From JBFMAE01 sp040756085 (GTDB lineage: Bacteria > Desulfobacterota > BSN033 > UBA1163): a stretch of 8,134 bases of DNA. The translations under genes and the position numbers were made by a program. Positions 1 to 6,056 of this stretch are shown one piece after another (position 1 is the first letter of the stretch; each line of letters starts with the position of its first letter). The DNA is taken from positions 1-8,134 of the forward strand of contig JBFMAE010000136.1 of assembly GCA_040756085.1 (NCBI GenBank). The letters are read 5' to 3'. The notes beneath the pieces were generated by a model that did not search any database, was not told the origin of the DNA, and worked only from the letters and a program-made list of their open reading frames with translations.

Positions 1-1
1 G

Positions 2-931
2 AAGGAAGTATTGAGTCTGACAAAGGATAAGGAACCCCTGCCTACCGGCCAGGCCCCGAACCGTGCTGGTTCAGGGCAGGCAGGCGCTGAGGGGCTTCCC
101 TACGCAGGGGCGACCCTCAGCGGCCGCCCTTCTTCTCCCCGAGGTGAAAAGGAATCCCCTGATGAACCCAGGCCATCTCTCAACGAAAAGAGAGGAGAAC
201 CACCGATCAAACAGGTGGCTGTCGAAAAGAAGGTGATCAAACCTGTAACGCCATTGTCCCCAGCCCCTTCTACTTCTCTGAAAGAAAAAACCTCTGCCAA
301 AGGGATCGAAGTAAAGCGAGAACCCGACAAGGATCGCCCCTTTGCTTCAGAGATTCTCCATCATTTCAATTCAGGCGTGCAATTCTACAACCAACGAGAA
401 TTTTCTAAAGCAATCCAAGCCTACCAGAAGGTCGTCGAGCTCGACACAACCTATATTGAGGCCTATAACAATCTCGGGATTATCTATCAGGAGATGGGCG
501 ATCTGGAAAGCGCCTTCAAAGCCTTTCAGAAGTCGATCGAGATCAACCCTCGATACGAGAAGGCCTTTAACAACCTTGGAATAGTTTTCTATACCAGCGG
601 CCGCCATGAAGAGGCCGTAGTGGCTTTTCAAAAAGCCCTCACGATCAACCCCAATAATATCGAAAGTCATATCAACCTCGGAATCCTTTTTAAAAAACAG
701 GGCGAATCGGGGAAGGCAATCGAGTCTTTTCAGAAGGCCCTCTCCATTAATCCACTTTGCGGGGAAATCCATTACAATATCGCAATCCTCTATGAGCAAT
801 TGGAAAATATTGATCTGGCTATCGGTCACTATCGACAATTTATCCAAATATCGTCAAAATCTCATCCGGCTTTAGTTTCGAAGGTGCAAAAGCATTTAAA
901 TGAACTGATGAAGGGAAGAAAAGACAAATAA
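2..931 (+). CDS. TPR-repeat protein, MshN-like, probably 5'-truncated
   Basis: The frame is open to the left edge. A TTG at 11 could start a 306-residue protein, with AGGA four bases upstream, but the gene more likely begins outside the window. Numbering from that TTG, residues 1-115 are a low-complexity Pro/Lys/Glu-rich linker and about 118-285 form five tandem TPR units. The units begin near 118, 150, 184, 218 and 252, each with the usual pattern (NLGI-Y/F, G at position 8, A at position 20, INP at the end). No membrane segment is visible; MshN-type proteins carry one at the N-terminus, which would be off the window. TPRs form protein-docking surfaces. The gene lies about 120 bp before an MshE/PilB-type ATPase, as mshN precedes mshE in msh operons, so a pilus-assembly accessory role is inferred. 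Linker residues 10-40 are encoded by palindromic repeats. TPR assignment is certain; the MshN link is moderate. Confidence 0.85.
   Translation, partial: KEVLSLTKDKEPLPTGQAPNRAGSGQAGAEGLPYAGATLSGRPSSPRGEKESPDEPRPSLNEKRGEPPIKQVAVEKKVIKPVTPLSPAPSTSLKEKTSAKGIEVKREPDKDRPFASEILHHFNSGVQFYNQREFSKAIQAYQKVVELDTTYIEAYNNLGIIYQEMGDLESAFKAFQKSIEINPRYEKAFNNLGIVFYTSGRHEEAVVAFQKALTINPNNIESHINLGILFKKQGESGKAIESFQKALSINPLCGEIHYNIAILYEQLENIDLAIGHYRQFIQISSKSHPALVSKVQKHLNELMKGRKDK
37..80. repeat. Palindromic element D in the TPR-protein linker
   Basis: GC-rich imperfect palindrome inside the coding region. The inner arms GAACC (58-62) and GGTTC (68-72) flank a five-base loop, and the outer arms CCTGCC (37-42) and GGCAGG (75-80) add a second pairing. 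It encodes a Pro/Gly/Ala-rich stretch (about residues 10-24) unlike the TPR part. I read it as an in-frame repeat insertion; no second copy is present in this window. Confidence 0.5.
107..129. repeat. Palindromic element C, copy 1 (in TPR gene)
   Basis: GGGCGACC (108-115) pairs with GGCCGCCC (122-129) with one mismatch around the loop CTCAGC. The left half, AGGGGCGAC, is identical to the left half of the perfect palindrome at 4836-4859 in the unrelated yfhO-like gene, so this is a dispersed element. It encodes about residues 33-40 of the linker. Confidence 0.6.
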
Positions 932-943
932 AATATCCAATAA

Positions 944-1044
944 CCAAATTACAATAACCAGATAATAACCTCAGTTTAATTTGTTTATTGGTGATTGGAG
1001 CTTATTTGGTGTTTGGTTCTTGGTCACTGGTTATTGACATTTGG
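944..1044. repeat. MITE-like inverted repeat between TPR and ATPase genes
   Basis: The 18-base arm CCAAATTACAATAACCAG (944-961) matches the reverse complement of 1027-1044 at 16 of 18 positions. The 65-base interior contains near-direct repeats of TTATTGGTGATTGG/TTATTTGGTGTTTGG type. The element fills most of the spacer, and its right arm ends on the first two G of the ATPase Shine-Dalgarno GGAGGT (1043-1048), so a long stem in the mRNA could partly cover that site. It contains no protein gene and looks like a small non-autonomous mobile element or intergenic repeat unit. Confidence 0.6.
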
Positions 1045-1048
1045 AGGT
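1043..1048 (+). promoter_or_regulatory. Shine-Dalgarno of the ATPase gene
   Basis: GGAGGT ends three bases before ATG 1052. It decides the start in favour of 1052 over TTG 995. Its first two bases belong to the right arm of the 944-1044 inverted repeat. Confidence 0.75.
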
Positions 1049-1051
1049 CAT

Positions 1052-2776
1052 ATGGTAGAAGAGAAAAAAAGTTTTGGCGACTTTCTGGTCGGTCTTGGGG
1101 TGATCACCTCTGACCAGTTGAAAAAGACTTCTCAGGAGCAAAAACGAGGAGAGAGGCTGGAGCAGACCATCGCCCGCCTGGGCTATGCGAAAGAAGAACT
1201 TATTCTCCAGTGCCTGGCCGATTACTTCAATCTCCCTTTTGTCGATCTGGATACCTATCTCATCGATGACAAGATCGTAAAAACCATTCCGGAGGAGCTG
1301 GCCCGGCGTCATATACTGATCCCTCTATTTCAAATCGGAAACACATTGACCGTAGCCATGACCAATCCCCTCAATATCATGGCGCTGGATGAGGTGAGGA
1401 ACAAGGTGAAGACCGATCTGGAGATAGCGATCAGTACAGAGAAGAAGATTAAAAAAGCGATCGACCAGCACTACGGAGCCACCGGGACGATGCTTGAAAA
1501 CACCCTCCAGCAGATTATAAAAGGAACGGCTGGCGCACCGTCTTTTGAACCGGGTGATTATAGAAAGACACATGACCTCGCCATTAAAGATATCCCATCA
1601 GGCCCGATGGAAGATGCACCGGCTGCCCGCATGTTCGACTTAGTCATGATTCAGGCGATTCGAGATCGTGCGAGTGATATTCACTTTGAGCCTGATGAAA
1701 AGGCCTTGCGTGTCCGTTTCCGAATTGATGGTTTTTTATATGAATCTCTTACTCTCCCCAGACAGATCCATCCCCCCCTGACCTCCAGGATAAAGATCCT
1801 TGCAGAGATGGACATTGCTGAGACGAGGGCCCCCCAGGATGGAAACTTCAATGTCAAAATGGAAAAACGAAGTTTTGAGATCAGGGTATCCACTTTTCCT
1901 ACGATCTACGGGGAAAATGTTGTCCTCCGGATTCTCGACCAGACCAGCTCCCTCTTCAAACTGGAGGACTTAGGTTTTTCTGAAGAAATGTTGCACCAAT
2001 TCAAACAGTTAATCCGAAGACCAAACGGTATCATCTTTGTCACAGGCCCTACAGGGAGTGGAAAAACTACCACCCTCTATGCCCTTCTGAATATGATCAA
2101 TTCGATGGATAAAAACATTATCACCATTGAAGACCCTGTGGAGTACCGATTGTCTTATATTCGGCAGACACAGGTTAATCCAAAGGCAGGGATCACTTTT
2201 GCCACAGGATTAAGGTCGATCCTCCGGCAAGACCCTGACGTCATTATGATCGGAGAGGTCAGGGATCTGGAAACCTCGGAAATCGCTCTTCAATCAGCCC
2301 TGACAGGCCACCTCGTATTAAGCACATTACATACGAATGATGCGCCGGAGGCCATTACTCGGTTGGTGGATATTGGCGTCGAACCCTACCTCATCTCCTC
2401 TGCCGTCATCGGAGTCCTCGCACAACGCCTTGTACGAATGATCTGCCCGGATTGCAAAGCCCCTTATCAGGTTGATCCGAAGAGCCTGAGTGACCTGGAA
2501 GATAATTTTTCAAAGATTAAAGATCCCTTGACCCTTTACCGTGGAAAGGGTTGCAAAAATTGCAAGCAATCCGGTTACTGGGGAAGAATTGGTATTTTTG
2601 AACTCCTCCTCATCAACGAAAGGATTAAGCAATTGATTTCTGAAAAGGCTTCAACCCAAACGATTCGAGATACCGCAAAGAAGACGCTCGGGATGGTCAC
2701 TCTCAGGGAAGATGGTCTGAGAAAGGCTCTGAAAGGGGCTACAACCCTTGATGAGGTGGATCGAGTGACTTACTAA
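1052..2776 (+). CDS. Type IV pilus / type II secretion assembly ATPase (PilB/MshE/GspE family)
   Basis: Cytoplasmic hexameric ATPase that drives pilin polymerisation through the inner-membrane platform protein. I chose ATG 1052 because GGAGGT (1043-1048) lies just upstream; the longer frame to TTG 995 only translates the upstream repeat. The product is 574 aa, typical for the family. Residues 7-140 form a GspE-N/MshEN-type domain, ending near a KKAIDQHYG motif. The ATPase core follows: Walker A GPTGSGKT (332-339, K338), Asp box with IEDPVEY (359-365), Walker B with IGE (400-402), and His box GHLVLSTLHTND (419-430). The tetracysteine zinc site is C465/C468 and C501/C504, present in PilB/GspE-type assembly ATPases and against a PilT retraction motor. 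The two MshEN c-di-GMP-type motifs are degenerate: S7 where Arg is usual in motif 1, and RLEQ at 35-38 instead of RLG in motif 2. It follows the TPR gene and converges on the pilin unit. No platform protein (PilC/MshG) follows, so the system is split or completed elsewhere. Confidence 0.96.
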   Translation: MVEEKKSFGDFLVGLGVITSDQLKKTSQEQKRGERLEQTIARLGYAKEELILQCLADYFNLPFVDLDTYLIDDKIVKTIPEELARRHILIPLFQIGNTLTVAMTNPLNIMALDEVRNKVKTDLEIAISTEKKIKKAIDQHYGATGTMLENTLQQIIKGTAGAPSFEPGDYRKTHDLAIKDIPSGPMEDAPAARMFDLVMIQAIRDRASDIHFEPDEKALRVRFRIDGFLYESLTLPRQIHPPLTSRIKILAEMDIAETRAPQDGNFNVKMEKRSFEIRVSTFPTIYGENVVLRILDQTSSLFKLEDLGFSEEMLHQFKQLIRRPNGIIFVTGPTGSGKTTTLYALLNMINSMDKNIITIEDPVEYRLSYIRQTQVNPKAGITFATGLRSILRQDPDVIMIGEVRDLETSEIALQSALTGHLVLSTLHTNDAPEAITRLVDIGVEPYLISSAVIGVLAQRLVRMICPDCKAPYQVDPKSLSDLEDNFSKIKDPLTLYRGKGCKNCKQSGYWGRIGIFELLLINERIKQLISEKASTQTIRDTAKKTLGMVTLREDGLRKALKGATTLDEVDRVTY

Positions 2777-2823
2777 TTTTTGCTGCTGGAGTGTTAGGGT
2801 TACGGCTACAGGGCGGGCATCTC

Positions 2824-2847
2824 GTAAAGTCGAGTCTTCGACTTTAC
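2824..2847. repeat. Perfect 10-bp hairpin between convergent genes
   Basis: GTAAAGTCGA (2824-2833) and TCGACTTTAC (2838-2847) are a perfect inverted repeat around the loop GTCT. It lies 47 bp after the ATPase stop and 28 bp after the yfhO-like stop, where a bidirectional terminator would be expected. Neither side is followed by a T run, so a canonical intrinsic terminator is not supported. It may instead be a dispersed palindrome or a Rho-independent signal of non-classical form. Confidence 0.55.
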
Positions 2848-2875
2848 CGTTGCCATCAGACTAAATCCTTATTTC

Positions 2876-5590
2876 CTAACTAACAACACGCCATTTCCTT
2901 CTGACAAAATAGACGACGATTCCTGCTAAAGTAAAAAGACTGATTAACATTCCAATTTTAAAACTGATGGGTTCAAAAACAAATTCTACCTGATGGGTGC
3001 CAGCAGTGAGAGGAACAGCACGGAAGGCATAATTCGCCCTGTAAATCTTTTTAGGGCTTCTACCTACAAAAACCTTCCACCCTAGATAGTAAGTATCGCT
3101 TAAAACCAACAATGCTTCTTCAGTCGTCTTCACCCGGAGTTGCAATCTATTGTTACTTTCAGAGATAACCTCAACCTTACCTCCGCCCTTCCCTCCCCCC
3201 TTGAGGGGGAGGTCGCCGACGCTCCTTAGCTTAAGCGACGGAGCGGTGAGGGAGGGGGGGCTTTCTTCCAGAAGCACTTCTTTATCAGGACTAAACTCCA
3301 TACTTATCATCCTCGAAAGGATTGTCCTCGGATCCATGACCTTAAAATCTTTTACAAGCCATGCTCGGGGAAACGGGTTGCGATTTCTGTATAATTTAAC
3401 GGTATTTCCCTTAAGCAGGTCTTCTTTTTCCCCCGGGAGCCCTTCCATTCGCGAATAAATCAATTCAAAACGAGAAGCCTCCTCAATAGGGGTAATCGAA
3501 ATAACATATTTTACACCGTAGAGGTCAATGAGTCGGGTTGCAGAAATCGATGGGGCGCCGGTTAGTGCATGATAGAGGTCATCGATTCTTCTCATTCGAA
3601 TCACATCGAGGCCCCAGATATTGTGCAGTTGATAAAGCAGGGTCATGGATGGCAAATGCTTTTCTTTAAAGACATCAAGAGGAGAGGCTTCTGCAATGAT
3701 AACAGGAGTATTGAGCGAAATCGTCTTGCCTGTTGAGAATATTCTGAAATCTCCTTGATCGGATGAAATCTTTTCCATGATCTTGGTCTTTTGGAAGTAG
3801 TCCACGGTCCTTTCTTTTCCATAGAAACCCATATTTCCAAAAAGGTCCGCCGTAAGAAAGAAAATCAGCAACACGTCTGCCCATCCTTTCCATTTCACTT
3901 CATGGCCTACCCTCAGCAAAAGAAAAATTATCGTGAGATAGAAAAGAAATCTCTTGATGTGATAGAGGTTCACAGAGAGGTGATTAAAATCTGGAAAATC
4001 GACCCCTCTTACCTTCAAGAAACGTTCAACCTCTTGATGTCCAAGAATGAAAAATAGGAGAAGAAGACCGGATACGAGGGAGAAGACAATGAGAACATTT
4101 TTTAATATCATTCTTCTGCCTTCTTTTGAAAATTCGATCAATCTCTGAAAACCCAGACCAGCTGTGATTGAAAGAACCAGGATAAATATGTAAAGAAATT
4201 TTACAGGATATCGGATCCCGTTAAAAAACGGAACATACTTGAATATAAATGGGTAGAGGGGATTATATTGCCCGAGAGATAAAAAAAGCGAAAAGAGAAT
4301 CAGACCGAAAAAGAGTTTCCGTTCTTTCCCAAATCCTCTCACCCCATCCCTCTCCTCCATCCTCCGTAGCAGGGCTACTGCAGAGGACGGGCCAGAGGGG
4401 GAGAGGGGACACTCTTTAATCCCCTCTCCCCTTTGAGGGAGAGGGGAAGGGTGAGGGGCGAGGAAGAAGATCAGGCTTAAAATAAAAGGAAATCCACCTG
4501 TATAGAGGGTTTTAAGCCAGCATTGGGTCACCCAATATTTCTTCATGTCTAAAAAATATCCATATGCATCTGGGAGAAAGAATAAAAGAATATCTTTAGG
4601 CGCAAAGCTCCATATGGTTGCCTCTTGATAGGAGATTCCGCCTCCCCGGATGGAGTGCATCCAGAGTTCGATGAAGGGGATAATCTGGATGGCAGAAAGA
4701 AACAAAAAGATAGTAAAGATAATCAATAGACTTCTCAATCTGGTTAAGATAACCCTTAATCCCCCCTTAATCCCACATTTAGCAAAGGGGGGTTTGGGGG
4801 GATTTGTAAAAGTGGGAGAGCAGGGATTACTATATAGGGGCGACTCTCTGCAGTCGCCCATCTTTTTGGAAAAAATCACCATGAACAGGAGAACAAAGAA
4901 ATTGCCATAAACGATTTCTATCCCTCCTCCCAGAAAAGAGATGGTGATAAAAATGGCAGTCAAAATTTCGTTTTTAAATCCAGGGCAAATCAATGCCCTT
5001 CTGAAAAACATCATGATCAAAGGCGTCCAGACTACTGAAAGAAGAATGGTGAGAAGGCTATGAACGGAAAGGAGATAACCACTGAGCATGAAGATCAGGC
5101 CGGAGATTAAAGCTCCTGTTGAATTGACCCGTTCGACAGCGCCAACCCCTGTATTTGAAGTCAGGGCGGGGATGTGCCTCTTAGGGTCAACCCTGAGTAA
5201 GCCTTCTTTATTTTGAGAAGTCGAAGGGTTGACTTTTAAGTCTCTAACAAAAAGATAGGTGAATAACCCGCTCAGAAAAAAATGAAGGGTGATAATGGCA
5301 TTGAACGCCACATCGAAAGGAAGAAGAAAAAATAGACCATTCAAGGGATAGAGGATGGCATACTGGGGGTTAGCAAAAAAAGGGTGGCCTGAGAACTGAT
5401 AGGGATTCCATAAAGGAAAATTTCCATGTTTGATGCTCTCAACCCAGAAAAATCGCGGCGGGATGAAATAGGGACCTAAGTCTCTTTCTGTAAAAAGATA
5501 TCCACCACCAAGAATGTCATAAAAAAAGATGAGCGAGGTAAAAAAAAGGGTCAAACCAGCCAAAAGATCGGTTGATCTGACCCATTTCAT
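2876..5590 (-). CDS. YfhO-family polytopic membrane protein (putative GT-C glycosyltransferase) with palindromic insertions
   Basis: Large integral membrane protein with many hydrophobic segments. I chose ATG 5590, preceded by AAAAGGAAAA, giving 904 aa; the GTG at 5614 would add eight residues but has no good ribosome site. Family hallmarks: a first membrane segment (9-27), an acidic ERD motif in the first outer loop (35-37, the place of the GT-C catalytic acid), LWNPYQFSG (60-68) and FFANPQ, and a C-terminal soluble part with LVLSDTYYLGWKV and YRANYAFRAVPL before a last membrane segment and a basic tail. Characterised Gram-positive YfhO relatives (GtlB type) decorate cell-envelope polymers using polyprenyl-phosphate sugars. 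The gene starts 46 bp after pilin 2 and is probably in the same operon, so pilin or surface-glycan modification is a possible role (inference). Odd: at least four in-frame palindromic insertions, at about residues 120-154, 244-282, 378-417 and 777-803, all in apparent loops, lengthening the protein by roughly 130 residues. Family certain; substrate unknown. Confidence 0.9.
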   Translation of the reverse strand: MKWVRSTDLLAGLTLFFTSLIFFYDILGGGYLFTERDLGPYFIPPRFFWVESIKHGNFPLWNPYQFSGHPFFANPQYAILYPLNGLFFLLPFDVAFNAIITLHFFLSGLFTYLFVRDLKVNPSTSQNKEGLLRVDPKRHIPALTSNTGVGAVERVNSTGALISGLIFMLSGYLLSVHSLLTILLSVVWTPLIMMFFRRALICPGFKNEILTAIFITISFLGGGIEIVYGNFFVLLFMVIFSKKMGDCRESPLYSNPCSPTFTNPPKPPFAKCGIKGGLRVILTRLRSLLIIFTIFLFLSAIQIIPFIELWMHSIRGGGISYQEATIWSFAPKDILLFFLPDAYGYFLDMKKYWVTQCWLKTLYTGGFPFILSLIFFLAPHPSPLPQRGEGIKECPLSPSGPSSAVALLRRMEERDGVRGFGKERKLFFGLILFSLFLSLGQYNPLYPFIFKYVPFFNGIRYPVKFLYIFILVLSITAGLGFQRLIEFSKEGRRMILKNVLIVFSLVSGLLLLFFILGHQEVERFLKVRGVDFPDFNHLSVNLYHIKRFLFYLTIIFLLLRVGHEVKWKGWADVLLIFFLTADLFGNMGFYGKERTVDYFQKTKIMEKISSDQGDFRIFSTGKTISLNTPVIIAEASPLDVFKEKHLPSMTLLYQLHNIWGLDVIRMRRIDDLYHALTGAPSISATRLIDLYGVKYVISITPIEEASRFELIYSRMEGLPGEKEDLLKGNTVKLYRNRNPFPRAWLVKDFKVMDPRTILSRMISMEFSPDKEVLLEESPPSLTAPSLKLRSVGDLPLKGGGKGGGKVEVISESNNRLQLRVKTTEEALLVLSDTYYLGWKVFVGRSPKKIYRANYAFRAVPLTAGTHQVEFVFEPISFKIGMLISLFTLAGIVVYFVRRKWRVVS
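3184..3260. repeat. Palindromic element A, copy 1 (in yfhO-like gene)
   Basis: Compound palindrome. The core arms are CCTCCCCC (3192-3199) and GGGGGAGG (3205-3212) around CTTGA. A second stem is CGCTCC (3220-3225) with GGAGCG (3240-3245), and a G-rich outer arm follows (3248-3260). It encodes about residues 777-803, a Pro/Gly/Leu-rich stretch containing SLTAPSLKLRSVGDLPLKGG, between the EE and KVEVI segments of the C-terminal soluble part. Same core as 4421-4446 and 8080-8100. Confidence 0.75.
4339..4457. repeat. Palindromic element A, copy 2, long form (in yfhO-like gene)
   Basis: The core CCCCTCTCCC (4421-4430) and GGGAGAGGGG (4437-4446) is a perfect 10-bp stem with loop CTTTGA. An outer pairing joins CTCACCCCATCCCTCTCC (4338-4355) with the GGGAGAGGGGAAGGGTGAG region (4437-4455), and a small internal hairpin is GTAGC/GCTAC (4366-4370/4374-4378). 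It encodes a stretch containing HPSPLPQRGEG and LSPSGPSS between two hydrophobic segments (residues about 378-417), so it sits in a loop. Such PSPLP-type peptides are typical products of this repeat class. Confidence 0.75.
4758..4804. repeat. Palindromic element B (in yfhO-like gene)
   Basis: AATCCCCCC (4758-4766) and GGGGGGATT (4796-4804) form perfect 9-bp arms; the interior also pairs partly (CCC and TTT with AAAGGG). On the coding strand it gives the peptide NPPKPPFAKCGIKGG, a Pro/Lys/Gly stretch foreign to a membrane protein loop. It lies about 33 bp from element C, so the two make one compound insertion. Confidence 0.7.
4836..4859. repeat. Palindromic element C, copy 2 (in yfhO-like gene)
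   Basis: GGGCGACT (4838-4845) and AGTCGCCC (4852-4859) are perfect 8-bp arms around CTCTGC. It shares AGGGGCGAC with the element at 107-129 in the TPR gene. It encodes the residues around GDCRESPL just after a hydrophobic segment. Confidence 0.7.
5124..5233. repeat. Inferred 105-bp in-frame insertion (element E) in yfhO-like gene
   Basis: TTGAC occurs at 5124-5128 and 5229-5233, exactly 105 bp (35 codons) apart. Between them are nested inverted repeats, TCAACCCT/AGGGTTGA (5187-5194/5225-5232) and CTTCT/AGAAG (5203-5207/5216-5220). Removing one 105-bp unit joins FVRDLKVN directly to STGALISGLIFMLSGYL, which reads as a normal short loop between two membrane segments. The insertion is inferred from this; no second copy is in the window. 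Confidence 0.5.
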
Positions 5591-5636
5591 TTTTCCTTTT
5601 ATCTTATCTGTCACAAATGGTTAATATGACCTCTTA

Positions 5637-6020
5637 TCACCATGTGGCTGTTGCTGCATAAATTGTCCCAAGTGTAGTTGGAACAGTGCCAATAGTAAGG
5701 CTGAAGGTGTAGGTATAACCTCCGGGCACAATGATTGAAACCGTGTCCGTAGCTGGGGTTCCTACGGTCACCCCCTGAATTTGTGCACCGCTCACAATGT
5801 CACCCATCGTATATGAACCAGCCGTATTACCGATAAGACGCTGAGCGAATACAAGACTATTTGCTCCCCTTAGAGCACCCAATACACCCTTCGCGGTGGC
5901 ATTAGCCGCTTCCGTTGTTAAATCGATATACATAGGAATCGCCACGGCAGCGAGAATCCCGATGATCACAATGATCACAATCAATTCTATTAATGTAAAA
6001 CCCTTCTGATTCCTTAGCAT
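5637..6020 (-). CDS. Type IV pilin-like protein 2 (MshA/PilA type)
   Basis: Small prepilin of 127 aa. A 7-residue leader ending in KG is followed by the prepilin peptidase site G|FTLIE with the conserved Glu at mature position 5, then a hydrophobic helix to AIP (Pro at mature position 22). The mature form is 120 aa. The stretch after the helix, GVLGALRGANSLVFAQ, resembles the MshA subgroup. There is no cysteine, so the disulfide loop common in pilins is absent, and it ends in TATW. It is 90 percent identical to pilin 1 over 123 aligned residues (12 differences by my count). The pilins are tandem, 36 bp apart, and AGGAAG lies upstream of ATG 6020. Substitutions include M for K at mature position 23. 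A major or minor subunit of the fibre driven by the nearby ATPase is likely; pseudopilin of a type II secretion system is the alternative. Confidence 0.92.
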   Translation of the reverse strand: MLRNQKGFTLIELIVIIVIIGILAAVAIPMYIDLTTEAANATAKGVLGALRGANSLVFAQRLIGNTAGSYTMGDIVSGAQIQGVTVGTPATDTVSIIVPGGYTYTFSLTIGTVPTTLGTIYAATATW

Positions 6021-6056
6021 CCCTGTTCTTCCTCTCTCACGCTCAAGAAAGTAATT

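Noticed and set aside
995..1051. Longer ATPase start at TTG 995 with a hydrophobic N-terminal extension
   Set aside because: The extension is the translation of the 944-1044 inverted repeat, and GGAGGT before ATG 1052 gives a far better start. PilB-type ATPases have no N-terminal membrane segment.
3180..5233. CRISPR array or tandem repeats
   Set aside because: The repeats are single dispersed palindromes of different families without regular spacing or unique spacers.
5591..5614. GTG 5614 as start of the YfhO-family protein
   Set aside because: No suitable ribosome site upstream, whereas ATG 5590 follows AAAAGGAAAA. The eight extra residues are polar and not needed for the family.
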